In this document: positions 57,605 to 64,000 of the stretch, one piece after another
Layout: each line of letters opens with the position of its first letter
Numbering within the stretch: the stretch's first letter is position 1
NCBI RefSeq assembly: GCF_023156385.1
Contig: NZ_JAKZAK010000008.1
Coordinates: 62,001 to 126,000, forward strand
DNA: 64,000 bases
Origin: Marinobacter xestospongiae
GTDB lineage: Bacteria > Pseudomonadota > Gammaproteobacteria > Pseudomonadales > Oleiphilaceae
Direction of reading: 5' to 3'
Position numbers and translations under genes: made by a program
Notes under the pieces: generated by a model
Databases searched by the model: none
What the model was told of the DNA's origin: nothing
The model's input: only the letters and a program-made list of their open reading frames with translations

Positions 57605-58879
57605 ATGAGCCAGCCACAACTTTCCATGCCAGCGTCAGAGCAGGACAGCGCCACCAACGCCGCTGCCGATGCCAACGACAAGGTAACCGCGCTGTTTCCC
57701 CAGCAGGTGGACGATCAGGCCGTTGGCACCGCCCTGGACCTGTTCAACCAGATGTCCCGCCAGATTACGGACTCCTACCGCACCCTCGAATCCCGGGTCA
57801 ATCAACTGTCTGGCGAACTCACCGCCGAATCCCTGCAACGCCAGCGCGAGCTGGAAGAAAAAGAGCAGCTGGCGGACCGCCTGTCCACCCTGCTGTCGGC
57901 GCTGCCGGCCGGGGTGGTGGTGCTCGACAGCCAGGGCGTGGTCACCCAGTCCAACCCAGCGGCTGTGGGCCTGCTGGGTGAACCGCTGGAAGGTGAGCGG
58001 TGGGTGAGCATCATTCAGCGTTGCTTTGCACCGCGCCGGGACGATGGTCACGAGGTGTCCTTGAAGGACGGTCGCCGGGTCAGTATCGAGATCCGGACCA
58101 TGGAGAACCAGCCGGGTCAGTTGATCCTGCTGACCGATCTTACCGAAACCCGTCAGTTACAGACCCAGCTTGCCCATGCCCAGCGACTCTCGGCAATGGG
58201 CAAGATGGTGGCGTCACTGGCGCACCAGATTCGTACCCCGTTGTCGGCGGCCATTCTGTATGGCGGCCACCTCAGTGAGCAGGATCTCGACCCGGAACTG
58301 CGCCAGCGTTGCGCCAGTCGCCTGATGTCGCGGCTGACCCACCTGGAACAGCAGGTTCGGGACATGCTCATTTTCGCCCGGGGTGAAACCCGGCTGGCGG
58401 AGGAACTGCCGGCAGAAGCGCTGGTGTCCGGCCTGGGGTCGGCGCTTGAAGCCATCAATCTGGGTGGCGGTGCGCAGGTAACGCTGACCTCAGACATTAC
58501 TGGGCTGTCGCTGCTGTGTAACCGCGACGCCCTGGTCGGAGCCTGCACCAACCTGGTCAACAACAGCATTGAGGCCGGTGCGACGCGGGTGGACGTGCGG
58601 CTGACGCGCACCGGTCAGGGTCTGGAGATTCGGGTCCAGGACAATGGTCCCGGCTTTGCGGCCAACGAGGCCGGACAAATGATGGAAGCTTTCTACACCA
58701 CCAAGTCCCACGGTACGGGGCTGGGCCTGGCGGTTGTCCAGGCGGTTGTCCAGGCGGTGGTCAAGGCGCATCAGGGCGAATTCTCCCTGGAAGCGCCCAC
58801 CGTGGGAGGAGCCTGTGCCGTCATTCGGCTGCCGGTGTGCAGTCGTGCTCCTCATCAGCAAGATCACAGCAGTCAGTAA
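57605..58879 (+). CDS. fleS: flagellar sensor histidine kinase FleS (FlrB)
   Basis: 424 residues, cytosolic, no membrane helix. Order: variable helical N-terminus, PAS domain (about 92-185), HisKA with H207 (SLAHQIRTPLSAAI), and HATPase with N box (NLVNNSIEAGA), G1 (DNGPGF) and G2 (GTGLGLAVV). A 12-base tandem duplication inserts AVVQ right after the G2 box (VVQAVVQAVVKAH where VVQAVVKAH would fit the family). FleS phosphorylates FleR to activate middle flagellar genes. It is driven by the sigma-54 promoter upstream and lies 12 bases before fleR. Confidence 0.94.
   Translation: MSQPQLSMPASEQDSATNAAADANDKVTALFPQQVDDQAVGTALDLFNQMSRQITDSYRTLESRVNQLSGELTAESLQRQRELEEKEQLADRLSTLLSALPAGVVVLDSQGVVTQSNPAAVGLLGEPLEGERWVSIIQRCFAPRRDDGHEVSLKDGRRVSIEIRTMENQPGQLILLTDLTETRQLQTQLAHAQRLSAMGKMVASLAHQIRTPLSAAILYGGHLSEQDLDPELRQRCASRLMSRLTHLEQQVRDMLIFARGETRLAEELPAEALVSGLGSALEAINLGGGAQVTLTSDITGLSLLCNRDALVGACTNLVNNSIEAGATRVDVRLTRTGQGLEIRVQDNGPGFAANEAGQMMEAFYTTKSHGTGLGLAVVQAVVQAVVKAHQGEFSLEAPTVGGACAVIRLPVCSRAPHQQDHSSQ
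58729..58764 (+). repeat. 12-bp tandem repeat inside fleS
   Basis: GGCGGTTGTCCA occurs twice (58729-58740, 58741-58752), followed by a 10/12 match GGCGGTGGTCAA. It encodes an extra in-frame AVVQ in the ATP-binding domain helix. Confidence 0.9.
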
Positions 58880-58891
58880 GCGGAGGCGATT

Positions 58892-60349
58892 ATGGCCCGG
58901 TCTCAGATACTTCTCGTCGAAGACGATCACGACCTGCGCGAAGCGCTGGTGACCACCCTGGAACTCGCCAAATTCCGGGTGCGTGAGGCGGATTGCGCCG
59001 AGCAGGCGCTGGAGCGGTTGGCTGAGGATACCGTCGACATGGTCATCAGTGACGTCAACATGCCGGGCATGTCCGGTCATGAGTTGCTGGCGGAAGTCCA
59101 GCGCCGATACCCCGGCCTGCCAATGATGCTGATGACCGCGTATGGCCAGATCGATCAGGCGGTGTCGGCGATGCAGTCCGGCGCCACCGATTACCTGGTG
59201 AAACCGTTCGAGTCCCAGGTGCTGGTGGAGGCGGTCAGCCGTATTGTCGGTAGCGCGCCTTCCGGCAAGCGCGATCAGCCGGTGGCCGAAGATCCGGTCA
59301 GCAAGCGCCTGTTCCAGCTTGCCAGCAAGGTGGCTGCCAGCGAGTCGACCGTGATGATCTCCGGCGAGAGTGGTACCGGCAAGGAAGTCCTGGCCCGCTA
59401 CATTCACCAGCAGTCGCCCCGTGCCGATCAGCCGTTTGTCGCCATCAACTGTGCGGCCATTCCTGAGAACATGCTGGAGGCGATCCTGTTCGGGCATGAG
59501 AAAGGGGCGTTCACCGGCGCTCATGCCGCCTCACCGGGCAAGTTTGAACAGGCCAACGGCGGCACCCTGCTGCTGGATGAGATTTCGGAAATGGAGCTCG
59601 GTCTGCAGTCCAAGCTGTTGCGGGTTCTGCAGGAGCGAGAAGTCGAGCGGGTGGGTGGTCGCAAGACCATTGCCCTGGATGTACGGGTACTGGCGACCAC
59701 CAACCGGGACCTGGCGGACTACGTTCGCGAAGGCAAGTTCCGAGAGGATCTGTACTACCGCCTGACGGTCTTCCCAATGCAGTGGCAGCCGCTGCGGGAG
59801 CGGCCGCTGGATATCATGCCGCTGGCCCAGGCGCTGCTCAATAAACACTGTCGCAAGATGAAACTGACCGGTATCCGGTTCAGCAACGGTGCCCGTGATG
59901 CGCTGTTGGACCATCCCTGGCCGGGCAATGTTCGTGAGCTGGACAATGCCATCCAGCGGGCCCTGGTACTGCATCAGGGCAATCTGATCGAAGCCGGAGA
60001 CCTGTGTCTGGAATTTGGCATTACCGGTCAGGTGGCCCCGGCGCCGCAACCGGAAGCGATCGTGCCGCGGACCACGGTGGTGGCGGAGCCGCCCCGGCAG
60101 CCAGCCGCGCTTGACGCTGAGGCGGAGCCAGAGCCGGAAGCCCGGGAGGTGTTCCAGGAACCGGCTTCCCTGGGGGACGACCTGCGCCAGAAAGAATTCC
60201 GGATCATCATCGACACCCTGCGTCGCGAGCGCGGTCGCCGTAACCGGGCCGCGGAACAGCTGGGTATCAGCCCCCGCACCCTGCGTTACAAGCTGGCCCA
60301 GATGCGGGATTGCGGCATCGATCTGGAGGCCGAGCTGGCCACAGCCTGA
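58892..60349 (+). CDS. fleR: flagellar response regulator FleR (FlrC), sigma-54 activator
   Basis: 485 residues. A receiver domain with phospho-acceptor D54 (VISDVNMPGM) and the Lys of YLVKPF is followed by an AAA+ domain with [14 protein letters not shown] and GGTLLLDEISEM. A linker rich in Pro, Glu and Ala (about 375-430) leads to a Fis-type helix-turn-helix (GRRNRAAEQLGISPRTLRYKL). With FleS it turns on class III flagellar promoters. fliE, the usual next gene in Pseudomonas, is not here; a terminator and a minus-strand gene follow. Confidence 0.96.
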   Translation: MARSQILLVEDDHDLREALVTTLELAKFRVREADCAEQALERLAEDTVDMVISDVNMPGMSGHELLAEVQRRYPGLPMMLMTAYGQIDQAVSAMQSGATDYLVKPFESQVLVEAVSRIVGSAPSGKRDQPVAEDPVSKRLFQLASKVAASESTVMISGESGTGKEVLARYIHQQSPRADQPFVAINCAAIPENMLEAILFGHEKGAFTGAHAASPGKFEQANGGTLLLDEISEMELGLQSKLLRVLQEREVERVGGRKTIALDVRVLATTNRDLADYVREGKFREDLYYRLTVFPMQWQPLRERPLDIMPLAQALLNKHCRKMKLTGIRFSNGARDALLDHPWPGNVRELDNAIQRALVLHQGNLIEAGDLCLEFGITGQVAPAPQPEAIVPRTTVVAEPPRQPAALDAEAEPEPEAREVFQEPASLGDDLRQKEFRIIIDTLRRERGRRNRAAEQLGISPRTLRYKLAQMRDCGIDLEAELATA

Positions 60350-60365
60350 ATCCATACTCCTTCGT

Positions 60366-60389
60366 CGGCGCCTACGGGCGCCGTTTTTT
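60366..60389 (+). terminator. intrinsic terminator after fleR
   Basis: CGGCGCC-TACG-GGCGCCG followed by T6. It touches the stop codon of the convergent esterase gene. Confidence 0.9.
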
Positions 60390-61284
60390 ATTGCCGCCGG
60401 GCGCTGAGCAGGTCCGTCAGTACCCGCGAGACCACCCGGTAGGGCACCGACATATGGTCCTCACCCGGCTCGATCCGCACGCTGCTGCGCAGGCCATGGC
60501 CTGACAGGGGCCCCAGCCGCAGGGCCAGCGCCTGGGCATCCTGGATCTCCTGGGCGGAGTCCCCCTCCGCCATCACCAGCGCCAGACTGGTGTGGGTCAC
60601 AGAAACGTTGCCCTGTTCCACCTGTTGCCGAAACCGTTGCTCCGGTGCCAGCAGGTAACGGTCACGCCACCACAGACTAGGGCTGACCGCCACCACGTGG
60701 TCGAACAGCGCCGGCCGCTGGAACAGGGCGTAGACCGCAAACATCCCGCCGAAGGAGTGGCCGAACAGACTCTGCTGATGCGGGTCCACCGGATAGCGCT
60801 CCGCCACCGCGGGCATCAGCTGTTGTTCGATAAAGTCGAGCAACTCATCCTGGCCACCCTGGGGAGGCTCGTTCTGACCGGCCGGCGCCGGGGGCGAGAA
60901 GTCGTAGGAGCGCCGCAGGAAATTCAGGGCCTGCTCATCCGGATAACCGATGCCCACCACAATGGCTTGCTGAAGTGCCGCCTGGGTCTGCTTGGCGGCG
61001 TGAAAGGCGGGAAAGTAGGCATTGCCGTCCAGCACATAGACCACCGGATAGCCACCGGTATAGGGCACCTCGCCCTGAGGTTTGCTGACCATGATGTGGT
61101 AGGGGCGGCCCTGGGCGTTGGTGAGATGCCAGGACTCGGTGCCGGCCAGCGTGACGGCGGTTTCGGGGGCCGCGCTGTCCGCCCCGGAGGCCCCGGCCGG
61201 TTCTGTTGATGGGGTATCCGCGCCGGCAATCGACGCAGAAAGGATCAGGGCCGGGAGACCCAGTCGGGTAAGCCGTTGGCTCAT
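60388..61284 (-). CDS. alpha/beta hydrolase, probable siderophore esterase (Fes/IroE-like)
   Basis: 298 residues from the ATG at 61284 (AGAGGAC about 6 bases upstream). A signal peptide (MSQRLTRLGLPALILSASIA, cleaved near AGA-DTP) suggests a periplasmic enzyme, as IroE is. The PF00756-type esterase core has YVLDGNAYFPAF, the nucleophile elbow FGHSFGGMFAVY and the late His in EPGEDHMSVP. Location beside a TonB-dependent receptor supports release of iron from an ester-linked siderophore. The siderophore cannot be named. It ends the receptor-esterase pair on the minus strand. Confidence 0.85.
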   Translation of the reverse strand: MSQRLTRLGLPALILSASIAGADTPSTEPAGASGADSAAPETAVTLAGTESWHLTNAQGRPYHIMVSKPQGEVPYTGGYPVVYVLDGNAYFPAFHAAKQTQAALQQAIVVGIGYPDEQALNFLRRSYDFSPPAPAGQNEPPQGGQDELLDFIEQQLMPAVAERYPVDPHQQSLFGHSFGGMFAVYALFQRPALFDHVVAVSPSLWWRDRYLLAPEQRFRQQVEQGNVSVTHTSLALVMAEGDSAQEIQDAQALALRLGPLSGHGLRSSVRIEPGEDHMSVPYRVVSRVLTDLLSARRQ

Positions 61285-61391
61285 GTCAGTGTCCTCTGGT
61301 GCAAAGGGTGTTTGGTCCGGCACAACCGAAAGCACCCGGCAAACGGGTCGCCGGGTGGCTGTCGAAAGGTGCTTGTCGAAGGGCGCCGGGC

Positions 61392-63794
61392 TTACCAGCG
61401 GTAGCTGACGCTGCCGATCACGGTGCGGCCTTCGCCGCGATAGCAGTAGCCGCTGGAGCAGGTGATGTATTGCCTGTCGAGCAGGTTCTTGGCGTTCAGC
61501 CCAAGGCGGATGCCCTTTAACGCCCCCGGCAGTGTGTAGTGCAGTCCCAGGTCCACCAGGGTGTAGCTGGCGTTCTTGCTGGTATTGGCCGCATCGTTAT
61601 AGGCACTGCCGGTCCAGCGGGCGCCGCCGGACAGCGCCAGGCCGCTGAGCACCCCCTTGGCGACGTCGTAGTTGAGCCACAGCGACGCCAACTGCTCCGG
61701 CTTGTTGACCGGCGCCTTGCCTTCATTGCCATCGTTGCTGTGGGTGACCTCAAGGTCATTGAAGCTGTAGCTGGCGGTCAGCCGCAGACCGCTGGCCAGC
61801 TCGGATACTGCCTCCAGTTCCACACCACGGGCCCGCTGCTCACCGGTCTGGATGCGGTTTGCCGGGTTGGCGGGGTCGGCGGTCAGGACATTGGACTGGG
61901 TAAGCTGGTAGACCGAGGCGGTGTACAGGCTGTTGCCATCGCCCGGCTGGAACTTGAGGCCCAGCTCGTACTGCTCTCCCTCGGTTGGCTCGTAATCCCG
62001 GCCACTGGCGTCGCTGCCACTCTGGGGCACGAAGGATTGGGCAAAGCTGGCGTAGGGGGCCAGCCCGGAGTCGAGGCGATAGAGCAGGCCAAGCTGGCCG
62101 CTGGTGCGGTCATCATGGCGGGAACTGGCGGTGCCGGCCAAGTGGTTGCGCTGGTCACTGTTGACCCAGTCCTGCCGCAGGCCCAGCGAAAGCCGCCAGC
62201 GGTCCCAGGCGAGCTGGTCCTGCAGGTACAGGCCGCTGTTGTGGCTGCGGCCGCTGAGGTCGGAAATGACGCTGTCCGGATGCGGCACCGGCTGGCGGTA
62301 GTCCGGCGACAACCGGTCAATGGCGGGGGCCTGGCCGCTGGCGTACTCCACCTCGAAGTCAATGTAGCTGTAGTCCAGCCCCAGTAGCAGGGTATGGTCG
62401 ATCGGGCCGGTCGCCAGCTTGCCCACCAGGCGGGTGTCCACCGCCACCGATGCCATCTCCTCATAGATGCCGTAGCTGGTTCGCTCCAGAGTGCGGCCAT
62501 CGTCGGACGAACCGGCGACGCTCAGGTATTGATTGGTGGTATCAACCTGGCCGGCCCGCAGGTTCTGCTGGAATGACCACAGGCGGTTGAAGCCGTGTTC
62601 GAACTCATAGCCCAGGGCGTACTGGCGCTGGTCCAGTTTGTCGAAGTCCTCGTCACCGGCCCAGAACCGGGTGAGGCGGGTGCCGTCCTGGTAGGGGCGT
62701 GGAGAGCCGCTGGTCAGGCGCTCCTGGTACTGGCTGAGCAGGGTCAGATGGGTCCGCTGCCCCAGTTGCCAGCGCAGCGACGGAGCCAGGAAAACGGTGT
62801 CGTTATCGACCTGTTCGATCTCGGTCTCGGCATCGCGGACCACGCCCACCAGCCGGTATTGCAGGTCGCCACCCTGGTCCAGGGTGCCGTTGCTGTCGAA
62901 CTGTCCCTGCCAGTGGTTATGGCTGCCACCCTGCAGTTCCAGCTCGTGCCGGTCTTCGCCGGTCGGGCGTTTGCTGATCCGGTTGACCATGCCGCCCGGG
63001 TTGATCTGACCGTACAGAACCGAAGCCGGCCCCTTCAGTACATCGATGCGTTCGAGGTTGTAGGGCTCGGTACCGTAGTAGGACAGCCAGCCGGTGTTGG
63101 GTTGGCGCAGGCCGTCGAGAAAGTCGGCGGTGGTGGTGGCGGCGAAGCCGCGAATCTGGATCTGGTCGAAGCGCGGATCAAGGCCGGATTCCCCCACCCG
63201 AACACCAGCGGTGTAGGCAACCGCATCCTGAACGTTGGTGGCTTTACGGTCAGCGATCAGGTCGGCACTGATCACGCTAACACTTTGGGCGGTTTCCAGT
63301 AGCGGGGTGTCGGTTTTGCTGGCGGAGCGGCTGGCATTGGCGGTGTAGCCGCCAACCGGGCCGACGCCGCTGAGGGTGTCAGCTTCGATGGTGATGGGAT
63401 TGAGCTGGTAGCCGGTGTCATCGCCGGCGGGCAGGATCACATAGCCGGTATCGGTACGTCGGGCGATCAGGCCGGTGCCTGCCAGCAGCCGCTGCAGGAC
63501 ATCGGCGACGGTGTAGCGACCCTGCAGGCCGGAGCTTTGGCGGTCACTGACCAGGGTCGGGTTGAAGGTCAAGGTGATACCGGCCTGCTGGGCGAAGCGG
63601 CTGAGCACGTCATCCAACTGCCCCGCCGTCAGGGTGATCGCGCTGCTGGCGGTATCGGCGCTGGCGGCAAGGGCGACCATCGGAGTGAGCGCCAGGGTGG
63701 CGGTCAGGCACAGCGCCGTCCCCAGACGCCGACAAGGTGTCAGGTGGTGAGCGTGAGGGGATAGGGTGCTTGGTGGCAGTGAGCGTGTTGGCAT
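61392..63794 (-). CDS. TonB-dependent siderophore receptor with N-terminal signalling domain
   Basis: 800 residues. A signal peptide (about 1-43, cleaved near VALA-ASADT) is followed by an STN/secretin-type signalling domain (about 50-125, TLTAGQLDDVLSRFAQQAGI). The plug includes LLETAQSVSVISADLIADR, and the 22-strand barrel begins near residue 285. The protein ends in Trp (VIGSVSYRW), the barrel signature. An STN domain means it signals through an anti-sigma factor to an ECF sigma factor; the fecR-like end upstream agrees. Ligand unknown; FpvA/FoxA-type xenosiderophore receptors are the best comparison. Confidence 0.94.
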   Translation of the reverse strand: MPTRSLPPSTLSPHAHHLTPCRRLGTALCLTATLALTPMVALAASADTASSAITLTAGQLDDVLSRFAQQAGITLTFNPTLVSDRQSSGLQGRYTVADVLQRLLAGTGLIARRTDTGYVILPAGDDTGYQLNPITIEADTLSGVGPVGGYTANASRSASKTDTPLLETAQSVSVISADLIADRKATNVQDAVAYTAGVRVGESGLDPRFDQIQIRGFAATTTADFLDGLRQPNTGWLSYYGTEPYNLERIDVLKGPASVLYGQINPGGMVNRISKRPTGEDRHELELQGGSHNHWQGQFDSNGTLDQGGDLQYRLVGVVRDAETEIEQVDNDTVFLAPSLRWQLGQRTHLTLLSQYQERLTSGSPRPYQDGTRLTRFWAGDEDFDKLDQRQYALGYEFEHGFNRLWSFQQNLRAGQVDTTNQYLSVAGSSDDGRTLERTSYGIYEEMASVAVDTRLVGKLATGPIDHTLLLGLDYSYIDFEVEYASGQAPAIDRLSPDYRQPVPHPDSVISDLSGRSHNSGLYLQDQLAWDRWRLSLGLRQDWVNSDQRNHLAGTASSRHDDRTSGQLGLLYRLDSGLAPYASFAQSFVPQSGSDASGRDYEPTEGEQYELGLKFQPGDGNSLYTASVYQLTQSNVLTADPANPANRIQTGEQRARGVELEAVSELASGLRLTASYSFNDLEVTHSNDGNEGKAPVNKPEQLASLWLNYDVAKGVLSGLALSGGARWTGSAYNDAANTSKNASYTLVDLGLHYTLPGALKGIRLGLNAKNLLDRQYITCSSGYCYRGEGRTVIGSVSYRW

Positions 63795-63884
63795 AACGGG
63801 TCCCGCTATCAGTGGATTGGATACCCTGTAACCGAACCGGAAAGGAAATCCCGACAGTTTTTTTCGTTGGATTCCGAAATCCCA

Positions 63885-63940
63885 ATCTCAACTCTTAAAT
63901 CTCAACGCCTGGATCTCAACTCTTGGACTTCAACCTCGGG
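63885..63940 (-). repeat. 14-bp tandem repeat between fecR and the receptor gene
   Basis: On the plus strand the units are ATCTCAACTCTTAA, ATCTCAACGCCTGG, ATCTCAACTCTTGG and a diverged ACTTCAACCTCGGG, head to tail without spacers. The last unit runs into the fecR-like stop codon. Confidence 0.85.
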
Positions 63941-64000
63941 CAGTAAGGTTCGTCCACCAGCGAGTGCGGGACCGAATCTCGATGGGCAGTACCAGCGGCA
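63930..64000 (-). CDS. 3' end of a FecR-like anti-sigma regulator (partial)
   Basis: The last 22 codons before a TGA at 63930-63932 read PLVLPIEIRSRTRWW then TNLTARG. This aligns with the end of E. coli FecR ([20 protein letters not shown]): LP, I, S, TR, aromatic-W and N are kept. FecR proteins pass the signal from the receptor STN domain to a FecI-type sigma factor. The rest of the gene, and probably fecI, lies beyond the window. Small sample, but the context of an STN-receptor makes it convincing. Confidence 0.75.
   Translation of the reverse strand, partial: PLVLPIEIRSRTRWWTNLTARG

Overview
The window is GC-rich chromosomal DNA from a gammaproteobacterium, most like Marinobacter or a close relative. 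This rests on gene order and protein style, not on a database search. The map-glnD-dapC-ArsC-like-dapD block, the long DapD, lexA-sulA followed by two small conserved genes, and fleQ-fleS-fleR all match the Pseudomonas/Marinobacter pattern.

Layout. 1-2164: end of a degenerate Clp-like ATPase, a small unknown gene, a membrane-anchored cold-shock protein and slyX. 2198-9543 (minus): dapE, dapD, an ArsC/Spx-like protein, dapC, glnD and map, i.e. lysine/peptidoglycan precursor synthesis, nitrogen signalling and N-terminal Met removal. 9700-24612 (plus): rpsB leader, rpsB, tsf, pyrH, frr, uppS, cdsA, dxr, rseP, bamA, skp, lpxD, fabZ, lpxA, lpxB, rnhB. This is the classic translation, isoprenoid, phospholipid and outer-membrane superoperon, with many 1-4 base overlaps. 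24609-24792: an initiator tRNA-fMet with its own consensus promoter and terminator.

25196-37196 is an apparent defence island. A 1755-residue protein combines a transglutaminase-like region, DUF4011, an SF1 helicase and a Vsr-like nuclease. It faces a complete type I Wadjet operon (jetA-jetB-jetC-jetD, minus strand), an SMC-like anti-plasmid DNA-cleaving complex. 37421-42729 (minus): an amidase, a protein with an S4-like helix but no visible pore, and two adjacent acyl-CoA dehydrogenases, one of which seems to lack the catalytic Glu. 43007-49157 (plus): a hemolysin III/PAQR membrane protein translationally coupled to tamA and tamB (outer-membrane biogenesis and lipid transport).

49377-51111 (minus): an amidoligase gene overlapping a class I glutamine-amidotransferase-like peptidase gene, a little-studied pair predicted to make and break amide or isopeptide bonds. 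It is divergent from lexA-sulA, which has a perfect LexA box. 52603-53394 (minus): two small conserved proteins. 53796-55154: a DUF1329 envelope protein. 55453-60349: a FliT-like protein, then fleQ, fleS and fleR, with a terminator and a good sigma-54 promoter in front of fleS. 60388-64000 (minus): a Fes/IroE-like esterase, a TonB-dependent receptor with an N-terminal signalling domain, a 14-bp tandem repeat, and the last codons of a fecR-like anti-sigma gene; together an iron-siderophore uptake and signalling locus.

No insertion sequence, CRISPR array or rRNA gene was seen. The items most worth a second look are the Wadjet plus helicase-nuclease island beside tRNA-fMet, the amidoligase/GAT pair, the U1-U72 initiator tRNA, the in-frame 12-bp duplication in fleS and the 14-bp repeat array at the end of fecR.
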